NCBI GenBank assembly: GCA_002813895.1
Contig: CP024912.1
Coordinates: 1,922,001-1,986,000 of the forward strand
Length of the DNA: 64,000 nucleotides
Direction of reading: 5' to 3'
Source of the DNA: Cyanobacterium sp. HL-69
GTDB lineage: Bacteria > Cyanobacteriota > Cyanobacteriia > Cyanobacteriales > Cyanobacteriaceae
The position numbers were made by a program, and so were the translations under genes. Shown here piece after piece: positions 17,781 to 27,831 of this stretch. The notes under the pieces are model-generated. The model ran no database searches. It saw nothing but the letters and a program-made list of their open reading frames with translations, and was not told where the DNA came from. Every line of letters begins with the position of its first letter. The first letter of the stretch is position 1.

Positions 17781-18977
17781 ATGTCTGCAACTACAAGCCA
17801 TAAAAAAGCCAAAGCCCTCAAAGCAGGTAGTCGTCGCCCCGCTAAAGAGTTGTGTAGTGAGTGTGGGTTGTGTGATACCTACTATATCCATTATGTAAAA
17901 GAAGCCTGTGCTTTTATTCATCAACAAATTGCGGAGTTAGAAACCCAAGCCCATGGGTGCTCTCGGGATTTAGATAATGAAAATGAAGTTTATTTTGGGG
18001 TGCATCAACAGATGATTACAGCCCAGAAAAAAGAACCCATCGAAGGGGCGCAATGGACAGGAATTGTAAGTGCGATCGCCTGTGAAATGTTAACCCAAGG
18101 GCTAGTAGAAGGGGTTGTATGCGTCCAAAATAGCGAAACAGATCGTTTTCAACCTAAACCCATAATTGCCACCACTACAGAGGAAATTTTGGGGGCGAGG
18201 GTAAATAAACCCACCCTTTCTCCTAATCTATCCGTATTAGAACAAATCGAACGCTCAGGGATGAAACGGCTATTGGTGATTGGGGTAGGCTGTCAAATTC
18301 AAGCCTTGCGAGAAGTAGAAGATAAGTTAGGTTTAGAAAAACTCTACGTTTTGGGTACACCCTGCGTTGATAACGTTACCCGTGCGGGATTACAAAAATT
18401 TTTAGATACCACCAGCGATTCTCCTGATACCGTGGTAGCTTACGAGTTTATGCAAGATTTTCGGGTACATTTTAAACATGAAGATGGACGGGTGGAAAAA
18501 GTACCTTTCTTTGGTTTAAAGACTAATCAGTTAAAAGATGTGTTTGCCCCTTCTTGTATGACTTGTTTTGATTATGTCAATTCCTTAGCCGATTTGGTGG
18601 TAGGTTATATGGGTTCGCCTTTTGGTTGGCAATGGATTGTGGTAAGGAATGATACGGGGCAGGAGATGTTAGATTTAGTGCAAGAGCAACTAAAAACTCA
18701 ACCTGTGATGTCTAAAGGCGATCGCACTCAGGCCGTCCAAAACAGCATACCAGCCTATGATAAAGGGGTTACATTACCCATGTGGGCAGCAAAATTAATG
18801 GGGGTAGTAATCGAAAAAGTAGGCCCCCAAGGCTTGGAATATGCCAGATTTTCCATTGATTCCCACTTCACCCGCAACTATTTATACGTCAAGCGTAACT
18901 ATCCTGAAAAACTAGAAGCCCACGTACCTAATTATGCAAAAAAAATTGTATCTCAATATAAATTACCTAAAGATTGA
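17781..18977 (+). CDS. bciB: BciB-type divinyl chlorophyllide 8-vinyl reductase (ferredoxin-dependent)
   Basis: A 398-residue protein of the coenzyme F420 hydrogenase/dehydrogenase beta-subunit family. The cyanobacterial member (Synechocystis Slr1923) reduces the 8-vinyl group in chlorophyll synthesis. The N-terminal cluster motif is LCSECGLCDTYYIHYVKEAC near residue 24, and a second Cys-rich part is APSCMTCFDYVNSLADLVVGYMG near residue 254. An FAD-binding C-terminal half follows. Because the 7-hydroxymethyl-chlorophyll reductase is a close relative, substrate assignment rests on family knowledge. Confidence 0.85.
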   Translation: MSATTSHKKAKALKAGSRRPAKELCSECGLCDTYYIHYVKEACAFIHQQIAELETQAHGCSRDLDNENEVYFGVHQQMITAQKKEPIEGAQWTGIVSAIACEMLTQGLVEGVVCVQNSETDRFQPKPIIATTTEEILGARVNKPTLSPNLSVLEQIERSGMKRLLVIGVGCQIQALREVEDKLGLEKLYVLGTPCVDNVTRAGLQKFLDTTSDSPDTVVAYEFMQDFRVHFKHEDGRVEKVPFFGLKTNQLKDVFAPSCMTCFDYVNSLADLVVGYMGSPFGWQWIVVRNDTGQEMLDLVQEQLKTQPVMSKGDRTQAVQNSIPAYDKGVTLPMWAAKLMGVVIEKVGPQGLEYARFSIDSHFTRNYLYVKRNYPEKLEAHVPNYAKKIVSQYKLPKD

Positions 18978-19120
18978 GAAATTCAAATTTACCATGTAGA
19001 ATTGCAGAAATATAGCATTTTTTAGATAAATCGTCATAGAATGATGATGCTTCAACGATAACGATAAATGGAGCGTGAACAAAAGATAACAAGGCTAAAC
19101 AAGACACATTGAAGATAGAT

Positions 19121-19162
19121 TTAATTGTCCATTATCCATTGTCAATTGTTCACCGTCCATTG
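19121..19162. repeat. Six degenerate heptamers before gmd
   Basis: In phase units are TTAATTG, TCCATTA, TCCATTG, TCAATTG, TTCACCG and TCCATTG, ending 29 bases before the gmd start. Confidence 0.75.
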
Positions 19163-19191
19163 CTTGATAATTAACTATTGATATAAATAAG

Positions 19192-20262
19192 ATGGAAAAC
19201 CGCACCAAGGCACTAATTACAGGAATAACAGGGCAGGATGGCTCCTATTTAGCAGAATTACTCCTAAGCAAAGGCTATGAAGTCCATGGCATTATCCGCC
19301 GTACCTCCACATTTAATACTGACAGAATCGATCATATTTATCAAGATCCTCATCAGCCCGATGCTCAATTGTTTCTCCATTACGGAGACTTAACCGATGG
19401 TACTACTTTAAGGCGAATTTTAGAAGAAGTACAACCCGACGAGGTTTATAACCTTGGGGCGCAATCCCACGTTAGAGTTAGTTTTGATGCCCCAGAATTT
19501 ACCGTAGATACCGTAGCCATGGGTACCCTCCGACTTTTAGAAGCCATCCGAGACTATCAAAATTATCATGATACCCAAGTAAAATATTATCAAGCAGGGT
19601 CATCAGAAATGTTTGGTAAAGTGGTAGAAGTTCCTCAAAAAGAAACCACTCCCTTTTATCCCCGTAGCCCCTACGCCTGTGCCAAAGTTTACGCCCATTG
19701 GCAAACCGTTAACCATCGGGAATCGTATAATATGTTTGCCTGTAACGGCATTCTTTTTAACCATGAAAGCCCCCGCCGTGGAGAAACCTTTGTAACTCGT
19801 AAAATTACAAGGGCGATCGCCCGTATCGTCGCAGGGCAACAAAAAGAACTATTTTTAGGAAACCTAGACTCCAAAAGAGATTGGGGCTACGCAAAAGACT
19901 ATGTTGTGGCTATGTGGTTAATGTTGCAACAGGAAAAACCCGATGATTACGTCATCGCCACAGGAGAAACCCACTCCGTCAAAGAATTTTTAGAACTAGC
20001 CTTCAACTACGTTAACTTGAAATGGGAAGACTATGTACGCTTTGACGAACGTTATTTACGCCCCGCCGAAGTTGACTTATTAATCGGAGATCCTACAAAA
20101 TCAAAAGAAGTCTTGGGGTGGAAACCCTCCGTTACCTTCCCCGAATTAGTCGCCCTCATGGTTGATGCTGACTTAGAAGCCTTCGGTTTAAAAACCCAAA
20201 CAGGAGTACCCGTAAAAGATCAAGCCTATATCCGTCATGGCGTTTTACACAACGTTAATTAA
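19192..20262 (+). CDS. gmd: GDP-mannose 4,6-dehydratase
   Basis: Short-chain dehydrogenase that converts GDP-mannose to GDP-4-keto-6-deoxymannose. The NADP-binding loop is [18 protein letters not shown] at residue 11, followed by [16 protein letters not shown]. Catalytic parts are the Ser/Glu pair of [10 protein letters not shown] near residue 137 and the YACAK of [14 protein letters not shown]. The 356-residue length is normal. fcl follows 54 bases later, so the pair makes GDP-L-fucose for cell-surface sugars. Confidence 0.96.
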   Translation: MENRTKALITGITGQDGSYLAELLLSKGYEVHGIIRRTSTFNTDRIDHIYQDPHQPDAQLFLHYGDLTDGTTLRRILEEVQPDEVYNLGAQSHVRVSFDAPEFTVDTVAMGTLRLLEAIRDYQNYHDTQVKYYQAGSSEMFGKVVEVPQKETTPFYPRSPYACAKVYAHWQTVNHRESYNMFACNGILFNHESPRRGETFVTRKITRAIARIVAGQQKELFLGNLDSKRDWGYAKDYVVAMWLMLQQEKPDDYVIATGETHSVKEFLELAFNYVNLKWEDYVRFDERYLRPAEVDLLIGDPTKSKEVLGWKPSVTFPELVALMVDADLEAFGLKTQTGVPVKDQAYIRHGVLHNVN

Positions 20263-20274
20263 ATTTTATTGATG

Positions 20275-20309
20275 TCAATTATCAATTATCCATTATCAAC
20301 TATCAATTA
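20275..20309. repeat. Five tandem heptamers between gmd and fcl
   Basis: In phase units are TCAATTA, TCAATTA, TCCATTA, TCAACTA and TCAATTA. They fill most of the spacer between the two sugar-nucleotide genes and end eight bases before the fcl ATG, so they replace any normal ribosome site. Confidence 0.85.
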
Positions 20310-20316
20310 ACTCCCC

Positions 20317-21249
20317 ATGATTGAATTAACCAACAAAAAAATATTAGTAACCGGAGGCTCCGGATTTCTTGGAAAACAGGTAGTAGCCGAACTACTAAAA
20401 GCAGGGGCTACCATGGATCATATCACCATTCCTCGCTCCAAAGATTGTGACCTCACCATCTGGGAAAACTGCCAAAAAGCCGTAGAAAATCAGGACATCG
20501 TAATTCACCTCGCCGCCCATGTAGGGGGTATTGGTTTAAACCAAGCCAAACCAGCAGAACTGTTTTACGATAACCTCATGATGGGGACGCAACTTATCCA
20601 CGCTTCCTATCAAGCAGGGGTAGAAAAATTTACCTGCGTTGGCACCATCTGTGCCTACCCTAAGTTTACCCCCGTACCTTTTAAGGAGGAAGACTTATGG
20701 AATGGTTATCCCGAAGAAACCAACGCCCCCTATGGTATCGCTAAAAAAGCCCTTTTAGTACAACTAGAGTCCTACCGCCAACAATATAACTTTAACGGTA
20801 TTTACCTACTGCCCGTTAACCTCTATGGCCCCGAGGATAACTTTAACCCCGAAAGTTCTCATGTAATACCAGCCCTAATTAAAAAAGTCCATGAAGCCTT
20901 ACAAAAAGGAGAAAAAGTAATTCCCGTTTGGGGTGATGGTAGCCCTACCCGTGAATTTTTATACTCCAATGATGCAGCGAGGGGTATTGTCATGGCAACT
21001 CAGTTATATAATTCCCCTGAGCCAATTAATTTGGGTACTAATTTTGAAATTTCCATCAAAGATTTAATTGAGTTAATCTGTGATTTGATGGGTTTTGAAG
21101 GGGAGTTGGAGTGGCAAACCGATAAACCCAATGGGCAACCCCGCCGATGTTTAGATACTTCTAAGGCAAAGGAGACTTTTGGTTTCACTGCTAATATGGA
21201 ACTACGTCAGGGGTTGAAAAATACCATTGATTGGTATGTTAGTAATTGA
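20317..21249 (+). CDS. fcl: GDP-L-fucose synthase
   Basis: NADP-dependent epimerase/reductase that completes GDP-L-fucose synthesis. The nucleotide-binding motif is VTGGSGFLGKQVV at residue 10. The catalytic Ser region is VGTICAYPKFTPVPFKEEDLW and the YxxxK motif is APYGIAKKALLVQ. NLYGPEDNFNPESSHVIPALI is a family signature. The length is normal. The TTGAGAA heptamers begin right after the stop. Confidence 0.95.
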   Translation: MIELTNKKILVTGGSGFLGKQVVAELLKAGATMDHITIPRSKDCDLTIWENCQKAVENQDIVIHLAAHVGGIGLNQAKPAELFYDNLMMGTQLIHASYQAGVEKFTCVGTICAYPKFTPVPFKEEDLWNGYPEETNAPYGIAKKALLVQLESYRQQYNFNGIYLLPVNLYGPEDNFNPESSHVIPALIKKVHEALQKGEKVIPVWGDGSPTREFLYSNDAARGIVMATQLYNSPEPINLGTNFEISIKDLIELICDLMGFEGELEWQTDKPNGQPRRCLDTSKAKETFGFTANMELRQGLKNTIDWYVSN

Positions 21250-21313
21250 TAATTGAGAATTGAGAATTGTAGAGTTTGAATCTTTTACAGTAGTATCGGT
21301 TGCCCTCATACTT

Positions 21314-21430
21314 CTAATATCAAGTCCGCTTGATCACTTACAAATTATTAGTGTTAAAATCTTAGTTCAATTTATTGAACGAAATAATATTAGCCGTGTA
21401 ATTCATTACACGGTGGGGTGACAGGGAAGA
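21314..21430 (+). promoter_or_regulatory. Hairpin-rich leader of ruvB
   Basis: Four short inverted repeats follow one another: ATCAAG/CTTGAT (21319-21334), GTTCAA/TTGAAC (21365-21380), CCGTGTAAT/ATTACACGG (21394-21413, nine-base stem with two central bases) and ACAG/CTGT near 21421-21435. A TAAAAT at 21355-21360 could be the -10 box, which would put the second palindrome at the transcription start. It may be an operator cluster or a structured 5' RNA. Confidence 0.5.
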
Positions 21431-21470
21431 CTGTATCTCCATCAGAAAAACCTCAATCTTAATCAAAATA

Positions 21471-22547
21471 ATGGCAATAAAAAGATCATCATCTCAGGAT
21501 AAAAAAGAGCGTTTACCCCTTCAGCGTAAGAGTAAATTTCAAGCTCCTTCCTCGGAGGATATGGATATTTTATTGCCTCAACAAATTGCGGAAGATGGGG
21601 AGCAAAATGAGGATAAGATTAGACCTCAAAAATTGGCTGATTATATTGGCCAGAAAGATTTAAAAGGGGTGCTAAACATTGCGATCGCAGCGGCGAAACA
21701 ACGCCAAGATCCCTTAGATCATATCCTATTATATGGTCCCCCCGGACTGGGTAAAACCACCATGTCCCTAATTTTAGCTTCGGAAATGGGGGTAAACTGC
21801 AAAATTACCGCAGCCCCAGCCCTCGAGCGCCCTCGGGATATTATCGGCTTATTAGTCTCTTTACAAGCAGGGGATATTTTATTTATCGATGAAATTCATC
21901 GTCTCAATCGGGTAACGGAGGAATTACTGTACCCTGCCATGGAAGATAACAGGTTAGATGTAACCATCGGGAAAGGGCAATCGGCAAAAATTCGTAGTAT
22001 TCCCCTAAAACCCTTCACCCTCATCGGTGCCACCACCAAAATCGGTTCATTAACTTCCCCCCTGCGCGATCGTTTTGGCTTGATTCAAAGGTTACAATTC
22101 TATCAACTCGATGAATTAACGGAAATCGTCAAAAGATCTGCCCAAATATTCGATGTTAATATTGATGAACAAGGGGCGCAAGAAATTGCCCGTCGCTCGA
22201 GGGGTACTCCCCGCATCACTAATCGTCTTTTGCGCAGGGTGAGGGATTTTGCTCAGGTAAAAGGTGTTAAAAAAATTGACCAAAACACCGCCAGTGAAGC
22301 CCTTGACCTTCATAATGTTGATCGCCTAGGGCTAGATTGGACAGATAGACTGGTACTTTCCACCATCATAGAACAGTTTAACGGTGGCCCAGTAGGGCTA
22401 GATGCGATCGCCTCTGCCACAGGAGAAGACGCAAAAACCATCGAAGAAGTTTACGAACCCTACCTATTACAAATCGGCTTTATCAACCGTACCCACCGAG
22501 GAAGAATCGCCACGGAAAAAGCCCAAGAACATTTATTACAAATATAG
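21471..22547 (+). CDS. ruvB: Holliday junction branch migration ATPase RuvB
   Basis: AAA+ motor of the RuvAB complex. Walker A is [15 protein letters not shown] near residue 90, Walker B is [24 protein letters not shown] near residue 139, and sensor regions [23 protein letters not shown] and [21 protein letters not shown] follow. The winged-helix C-terminus [27 protein letters not shown] is complete. The N-terminus carries about 35 extra charged residues, as in several cyanobacteria. A hairpin-rich leader precedes it. Confidence 0.97.
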   Translation: MAIKRSSSQDKKERLPLQRKSKFQAPSSEDMDILLPQQIAEDGEQNEDKIRPQKLADYIGQKDLKGVLNIAIAAAKQRQDPLDHILLYGPPGLGKTTMSLILASEMGVNCKITAAPALERPRDIIGLLVSLQAGDILFIDEIHRLNRVTEELLYPAMEDNRLDVTIGKGQSAKIRSIPLKPFTLIGATTKIGSLTSPLRDRFGLIQRLQFYQLDELTEIVKRSAQIFDVNIDEQGAQEIARRSRGTPRITNRLLRRVRDFAQVKGVKKIDQNTASEALDLHNVDRLGLDWTDRLVLSTIIEQFNGGPVGLDAIASATGEDAKTIEEVYEPYLLQIGFINRTHRGRIATEKAQEHLLQI

Positions 22548-22693
22548 TCAAGCACAATTCAGGATTTTACTGGCGTGGATGATGGGATTGAATTTGAACC
22601 CCATCCCAAAGACTTCCCTAATTGAAAACCCATAGAGCTTAACATTACTTTACAATAGAGATTAAAGGAATAAAAAAAATCTGAGCATCAATA

Positions 22694-23587
22694 ATGTTGA
22701 ACTATCAAACATGGCAATGGCGGGGTTATAACATCGGCTACCAATCCTACGGAAAAAAAGAAGGCCCTGCGGTGGTGTTAGTCCATGGCTTTGGAGCAAA
22801 CTGTGGTCATTGGCGCAAAAATATCCCCGTCTTAGGGGAAGACTTTAATTGCTATGCCTTAGATTTAATAGGCTTTGGGGCATCCGCAAAACCCGAACCC
22901 GATGACGATATTAGCTACACTTTCGACACATGGGCGCAACAGGTAGCAGATTTTTGTAAAGAAATAGTCGGTAGCCCCGTATATCTGGTGGGTAACTCCA
23001 TCGGTTGTGTGGTGATAATGCAAACCGCCGTAGATTTTCCTGACCTAGTATTGGGCATTGCCGCCCTAAATTGTTCCCTCCGATTGTTACATGAGAGCAA
23101 AAGAAAAAGTCTTCCTTGGGTGCGTAATGTAGGGGCAACAGCCATGCAAAAAGTATTAAAAAATAGAGCCATTGGTAATTTTTTCTTTCAACAAATCGCC
23201 AAGCCCAAAGTTATTCGCAGAATTTTATCCCAAGCCTATCGCCGTAGTGATGCCATTACCGATGATTTAATTGAGTTAATCTATCAACCCTCTCAAGATG
23301 TAGGTGCGGCGGCGGTATTTCTTGCTTTTACGGGATACTCAGGGGGGCCATTGGCGGAGGAATTATTACCTATTTTGCCCTGCCCTGCGATCATTTTATG
23401 GGGTACAGAAGATCCATGGGAACCCATTGAGATGGCGAAAGAATGGGCTAATTTTGCCACAGTGAAACGGTTTATTCCCCTCGAAGGTTTAGGGCATTGC
23501 CCCCAAGATGAAGCCCCAGAGGTGGTAAATCCTATTTTGAAAAATTGGATTATAGATAGCGAAAAATTACAACCGTTACAGGTTTAA
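22694..23587 (+). CDS. Alpha/beta hydrolase
   Basis: A 297-residue alpha/beta-hydrolase. The oxyanion region is VLVHGFGANCGHWRKNIPVL near residue 28. The nucleophile elbow is LVGNSIGCVV near residue 98. The acid is Asp in ILWGTEDPWEP and the base His in LEGLGHCPQDEAPEV near the end. Such proteins are common in cyanobacteria and some relatives are linked to pigment metabolism. The substrate is unknown. It is followed by a Rieske oxygenase 96 bases later. Confidence 0.88.
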   Translation: MLNYQTWQWRGYNIGYQSYGKKEGPAVVLVHGFGANCGHWRKNIPVLGEDFNCYALDLIGFGASAKPEPDDDISYTFDTWAQQVADFCKEIVGSPVYLVGNSIGCVVIMQTAVDFPDLVLGIAALNCSLRLLHESKRKSLPWVRNVGATAMQKVLKNRAIGNFFFQQIAKPKVIRRILSQAYRRSDAITDDLIELIYQPSQDVGAAAVFLAFTGYSGGPLAEELLPILPCPAIILWGTEDPWEPIEMAKEWANFATVKRFIPLEGLGHCPQDEAPEVVNPILKNWIIDSEKLQPLQV

Positions 23588-23683
23588 TTATCCATGGTGA
23601 GAGTTAGACTATTTTTTCTTAGTTTGTCGATTTTTGGTTTTGTAATATATTATATTTAGGGTTATTACTGAGTTACTAAGGTT

Positions 23684-24739
23684 ATGGGACAATTAGAATA
23701 CAAGCCAAATGTGCGCACTTGCGGAATAAATTTAAATCATTGGTATGTGGTAGCTAGATGTGTAGAAGTTACTGACAAACCTGTTAGTGTAACCCTTTGG
23801 CATAATGAAATTGTCCTTTTCCGAGATAGCCAAGGAAAAATTAATGCTTTGGAAGATCGTTGTCCTCATCGTCAGGTAAAATTGAGTGCGGGGAAGGTGG
23901 TGAGTGATAGTGTGGAATGTGCTTATCATGGGTGGCGATTTGATGAGGGAGGAAGTTGCTCTTTTGTACCTTACCTTGAAGAAAAGCAAAAGTTACCTAG
24001 TTGCAAAATTAAAAGTTATCCTGTCCAAGAGTTGGATGGTTTTATCTGGTTATTCCCGGGGGATGGAAATAGTGATGCGGTTAGCCCCATGGGTTTACCT
24101 GAGTGGGAGCATTTAAATTATATTGCTAGTGTGGCCCAAGTTGATTGCCCGGGGCATTATTCTTATTTAATTGAGAATTTGATGGATATGCACCATGGAC
24201 ATCTACACGACAACTATCAGGCGTGGGCTTCAGCTACTCTGAATAAAATTGATGTGAGTGATACGAGGGTGGATGTGTTATATGATGCCCAGAGTTATTA
24301 TCGCATTGACAAAATTTGGTCTATTTCTCAGCTGTTTTTCCCTTCATTACGGAAGTTACACCCCGAACCTTTGAGGGTTAGTTATGTTTATCCCCATTGG
24401 AGTTCTAGTTTAGGGCAAGATTTTAGAATCTATTGTCTTTTTTGTCCTGTGAATGAAACTACGACGAAGGCTTATTTGATTCATTTTACTTCTTTGGAGT
24501 CTTTTTGGCGTTTACATAAGTTGCCTGTGTGGTTTAGACGGTTTATAAAAGATAGTCTTTTTAATGCGGCTAAGGGTTTATTACAGGGGTTAATTGTTCA
24601 GGATGTGGAAATGATTATCCAAGAGCAAAAGGCTTTTAATGAGAATCCTTTACAGCGTAATTATGAGTTAAATCGTGCGATCGCCAAGGTGCAACAGTTG
24701 ATCATCACTCAGTTTACAAAGACGATTGACAATAACTAA
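23684..24739 (+). CDS. Rieske-type aromatic ring-hydroxylating oxygenase, alpha subunit
   Basis: A 351-residue oxygenase. The Rieske [2Fe-2S] motif is [13 protein letters not shown] followed by CAYHGWRF near residues 61-80. The mononuclear iron site is the [16 protein letters not shown] segment near residue 169, with the expected Asp and two His. This layout resembles the chlorophyllide-a-oxygenase/VanA type. The substrate is unknown. It is convergent with pyrF, overlapping by four bases. Confidence 0.88.
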   Translation: MGQLEYKPNVRTCGINLNHWYVVARCVEVTDKPVSVTLWHNEIVLFRDSQGKINALEDRCPHRQVKLSAGKVVSDSVECAYHGWRFDEGGSCSFVPYLEEKQKLPSCKIKSYPVQELDGFIWLFPGDGNSDAVSPMGLPEWEHLNYIASVAQVDCPGHYSYLIENLMDMHHGHLHDNYQAWASATLNKIDVSDTRVDVLYDAQSYYRIDKIWSISQLFFPSLRKLHPEPLRVSYVYPHWSSSLGQDFRIYCLFCPVNETTTKAYLIHFTSLESFWRLHKLPVWFRRFIKDSLFNAAKGLLQGLIVQDVEMIIQEQKAFNENPLQRNYELNRAIAKVQQLIITQFTKTIDNN

Positions 24740-25473
24740 TTATTATCTTTTCCCTGTTCCCTATTCCCCTTTCCTTCGATTTCCTCGATGATTTTCGCCC
24801 ATGCCTGGGAGGGATTTTCAGCTTGGGTAATGGGACGCCCAATTACTAAATAATCAGCTCCAGAGGCGATCGCCCTTGCGGGGGTCATAATACGCTCTTG
24901 ATCGCCTTTTACTGCCCATGCAGGACGCACCCCAGGGCATACGAGAATAAAATCATCTCCGCATACTTCCTTTAACTTTGATGCTTCTTGGGGAGAACAT
25001 ACCGCCCCATCCATACCTGATTCTTTGGCCAGTAAAGCATTATTTAAGGCATATTCAGGCAGTTCTATGGGAACTTTGAGGTCAAAGGCGAGTTGACGAC
25101 TACTAATGCTCGTCAGAACGGTAATTGCGAGAAGTTTTGGGTGACCCTGCCCCCCTTCCAAAATGACTTCCTTCGCTGCTTTGAGGGCTTCCCGTCCTGC
25201 GGTGGCGTGGATGGTGAGTAAGTCCACATCATATTTTAAAACTGATTTTGTGGCGTTTTTGACGGTGTTGGGAATGTCATGAAATTTGAGATCGAGAAAT
25301 ATTTTTTTACCTTCATCCTTGAGGAATTGTAATACTTCGCCCCCCGTAGCAACAAACAACTCTAACCCGACTTTCCAAAAATTGACCTCGGGTAAACTAC
25401 GGATAAGGGAGATCGCACTTTGTGCATCGGGAACATCTAAAGGAACAATAATTTTATCGCTAGGACTTTCCAT
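24736..25473 (-). CDS. pyrF: Orotidine 5'-phosphate decarboxylase
   Basis: Final enzyme of UMP synthesis. The catalytic array is [16 protein letters not shown] near residue 58 with its Lys and Asp residues; the phosphate-binding end is VCPGVRPAW and [15 protein letters not shown] use the ATG at 25471-25473, since the longer frame would start at TTG. The C-terminal tail [12 protein letters not shown] is unusual: it is encoded by tandem GGGAANA heptamers. It overlaps the Rieske gene end by four bases. Confidence 0.95.
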   Translation of the reverse strand: MESPSDKIIVPLDVPDAQSAISLIRSLPEVNFWKVGLELFVATGGEVLQFLKDEGKKIFLDLKFHDIPNTVKNATKSVLKYDVDLLTIHATAGREALKAAKEVILEGGQGHPKLLAITVLTSISSRQLAFDLKVPIELPEYALNNALLAKESGMDGAVCSPQEASKLKEVCGDDFILVCPGVRPAWAVKGDQERIMTPARAIASGADYLVIGRPITQAENPSQAWAKIIEEIEGKGNREQGKDNN

Positions 25474-25629
25474 ATACAAACCAACTAAAACTAGACCATT
25501 TTACCAGAAATTGAGAGATAGGAGGATGGAGACATAACGGCAATAAAAGTAAATAATTGTTGGCGTTGTTTAATGACAGTGTGAAATGTTATTGAATCAC
25601 AATCAACATTCAATATTTAAAATATTATT

Positions 25630-25668
25630 ACTATTCCCCGTTCCCTGTTCCCTATTCCCTTGCCTAAA
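25630..25668. repeat. TTCCCTR heptamers before leuC
   Basis: Units TTCCCCG-like, TTCCCTG, TTCCCTA and TTCCCTT follow each other about 60 bases before leuC. They are the same type as those encoding the PyrF tail. Confidence 0.7.
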
Positions 25669-25724
25669 ATATCGCTTGTCAAGGATAATAGATATATTAA
25701 GAGCAGTTCGTAAAAATAATTATT

Positions 25725-27125
25725 ATGAGTAAAGGAACACTATTCGATAAAGTTTGGGATTTGCACACCGTTGGAACATTACCCTCTGGACAAACTCAAT
25801 TATTTATCGGTTTACATTTAATTCATGAAGTAACCAGCCCCCAAGCCTTTGCAATGTTGAGAGAAAGGGGTTTGAAAGTCTTATTTCCCGATCGCACCGT
25901 CGCCACAGTAGATCACATCGTACCCACCGAAAGCCAAGCGCGCCCTTTTGCTGATACCCTCGCCGAAGAAATGATCCAAGCCTTGGAAAATAACACCAAG
26001 GAAAACGGCATCAGATTTTACAACACCAACTCAGGAAATCAAGGTATCGTCCACGTAATTGCCCCCGAACAAGGTTTAACCCAACCCGGCATGACCATTG
26101 CCTGTGGTGATTCCCATACCTCCACCCATGGAGCCTTCGGTGCGATCGCCTTTGGTATTGGTACATCCCAAGTCAGAGACGTATTAGCCTCCCAAACCCT
26201 CTCCCTCACCAAACTAAAAGTAAAAAAAATTGAAGTCAATGGCACCCTACCCCAAGGAGTTTACGCCAAAGACGTAATCCTTCATATCATCCGTAAACTA
26301 GGAGTAAATGGCGGTGTAGGCTATGCCTACGAATACGCAGGAACAACCTTCGAACAGATGAGCATGGAAGAAAGAATGACAGTCTGTAATATGTCCATTG
26401 AAGGGGGCGCCCGTTGCGGTTATGTAAATCCGGACCAAACCACCTTTGACTATCTCAAAGATCGTGATTTTGCACCCAAAGGAGAAGCATGGGATCAAGC
26501 TGTGCAATGGTGGCAAAGTCTGCGTAGTGATGACGATGCCCAATATGATGATGTAGTTACCTTTGATGCCTCCCAAATCGAACCCACCGTCACATGGGGT
26601 ATCACCCCCAGCCAAGGCATAGGTATTAATGAATCTATGCCCAACCTCGACATCCTCTCCGAAAATGATAGGGAAATTGCAGTTCAAGCCTTTGAATACA
26701 TGCAATTACAACCGGGGCAACCCATTAAAGGTACTCCCATCGATGTATGCTTTATTGGCAGTTGCACCAATGGCCGAATAACTGATTTAAGGGAAGCAGC
26801 CAAATTTGCTCAAGGTCATCACGTCGCCGAAAACGTTAAAGCCTTTGTGGTTCCTGGTTCTGAAAGGGTTAAAAAAGTAGCCGAAGCCGAAGGATTAGAC
26901 AAAATTTTTGTAGAAGCAGGTTTTGAATGGCGCGAACCTGGTTGCTCTATGTGTTTAGCCATGAATCCCGACAAACTACAAGGGGATCAAATTAGTGCAT
27001 CTTCTTCTAATCGTAACTTTAAAGGTCGTCAAGGGTCAGCCCAAGGGAGAACTTTGTTAATGAGCCCTGCCATGGTGGTAGCTGCCGCTGTTCATGGTAA
27101 AGTTGCCGATGTTAGAGAATTGTAA
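25725..27125 (+). CDS. leuC: 3-isopropylmalate dehydratase large subunit
   Basis: Aconitase-family enzyme of leucine synthesis. Cluster cysteines are visible in [15 protein letters not shown] near residue 346 and in [15 protein letters not shown] near residue 407. The active-site segments [14 protein letters not shown] and [21 protein letters not shown] are intact. The 466-residue length is normal. leuD is not adjacent. The start ATG lies about 56 bases after the heptamer array. Confidence 0.97.
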   Translation: MSKGTLFDKVWDLHTVGTLPSGQTQLFIGLHLIHEVTSPQAFAMLRERGLKVLFPDRTVATVDHIVPTESQARPFADTLAEEMIQALENNTKENGIRFYNTNSGNQGIVHVIAPEQGLTQPGMTIACGDSHTSTHGAFGAIAFGIGTSQVRDVLASQTLSLTKLKVKKIEVNGTLPQGVYAKDVILHIIRKLGVNGGVGYAYEYAGTTFEQMSMEERMTVCNMSIEGGARCGYVNPDQTTFDYLKDRDFAPKGEAWDQAVQWWQSLRSDDDAQYDDVVTFDASQIEPTVTWGITPSQGIGINESMPNLDILSENDREIAVQAFEYMQLQPGQPIKGTPIDVCFIGSCTNGRITDLREAAKFAQGHHVAENVKAFVVPGSERVKKVAEAEGLDKIFVEAGFEWREPGCSMCLAMNPDKLQGDQISASSSNRNFKGRQGSAQGRTLLMSPAMVVAAAVHGKVADVREL

Positions 27126-27260
27126 ATATAAATAGGGGGTGGGCATGGGGATAGTTTTTTCGTTTAAAAATAATCCCCTAGAGAAAATAACAAACAGTGT
27201 TGAGATTTTCAATAAATGAGCGATAATAGTAACTAAGTACTGAATTACTAACTCAAAACC

Positions 27261-27713
27261 ATGAATAGTTGCGTTTTAATGGCAAAAATAATTCGTAGCC
27301 CCCAACTACGATACACTCAAGAAAGTCAACTAGCTATCAGTGAAATGATGGTCGAGTTTGAAAATATCTCTCCCAATAATCCCCCATCAACCCTTAAAGT
27401 AATTGCTTGGGGAAATTTAGCCACCGACATTGAGCAAAAATATAAAGAAGGCGATGAAGTAGTCCTAGCTGGGCGCCTAAAAATGGATTTAGTAGAAAGA
27501 CAAGGATATAAAGAAAAAATTGCCGAGTTAACTATCTCTCAAATTCACCCTGTAGGAAGTAATGATCCTTCTTCCCATGATAATGTTGTCACGATTGAGG
27601 GCAATAATAATTATGATGATCACGGAGCCATTCTTGAGGAAGATCATAGCACTGAAGATTTACAAGAAAGCTATGGCAACGATGACACAAATTTAGATAC
27701 TATTCCTTTCTAA
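27261..27713 (+). CDS. ssb: Single-stranded DNA-binding protein
   Basis: A 150-residue OB-fold protein. The body has LAISEMMVEFENIS and VIAWGNLATDIEQKYKEGDEVVLAGRLKMDLVER, as in bacterial SSB. An acidic disordered tail ends in DTIPF, close to the classical DDIPF tip that recruits repair partners. The start ATG gives the typical MNSCVLMAKIIRSPQLRY entry of the cyanobacterial type. It is convergent with psbA, sharing the hairpin at 27760-27793. Confidence 0.9.
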   Translation: MNSCVLMAKIIRSPQLRYTQESQLAISEMMVEFENISPNNPPSTLKVIAWGNLATDIEQKYKEGDEVVLAGRLKMDLVERQGYKEKIAELTISQIHPVGSNDPSSHDNVVTIEGNNNYDDHGAILEEDHSTEDLQESYGNDDTNLDTIPF

Positions 27714-27759
27714 TAACCTTAAAATCGCCTCTGACCCTTGGGCATTTTAACACCTACGC

Positions 27760-27793
27760 AAAAAGCACCCCCCAACTAAGGAGAGTGCTTTTT
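27760..27793. terminator. Bidirectional terminator between ssb and psbA
   Basis: AAAAAGCAC and GTGCTTTTT form a nine-base stem around a 16-base loop. The A-run on one side and T-run on the other suit termination on both strands. It lies between the convergent ends of ssb and psbA. Confidence 0.85.
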
Positions 27794-27831
27794 AGTTATT
27801 ATTTAGTTGTTAAACTAACTTCCGTTAGATA

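Noticed and set aside
17687-20309. CRISPR array
   Set aside because: The repeats are seven-base tandem units without spacers, and no cas genes are near.
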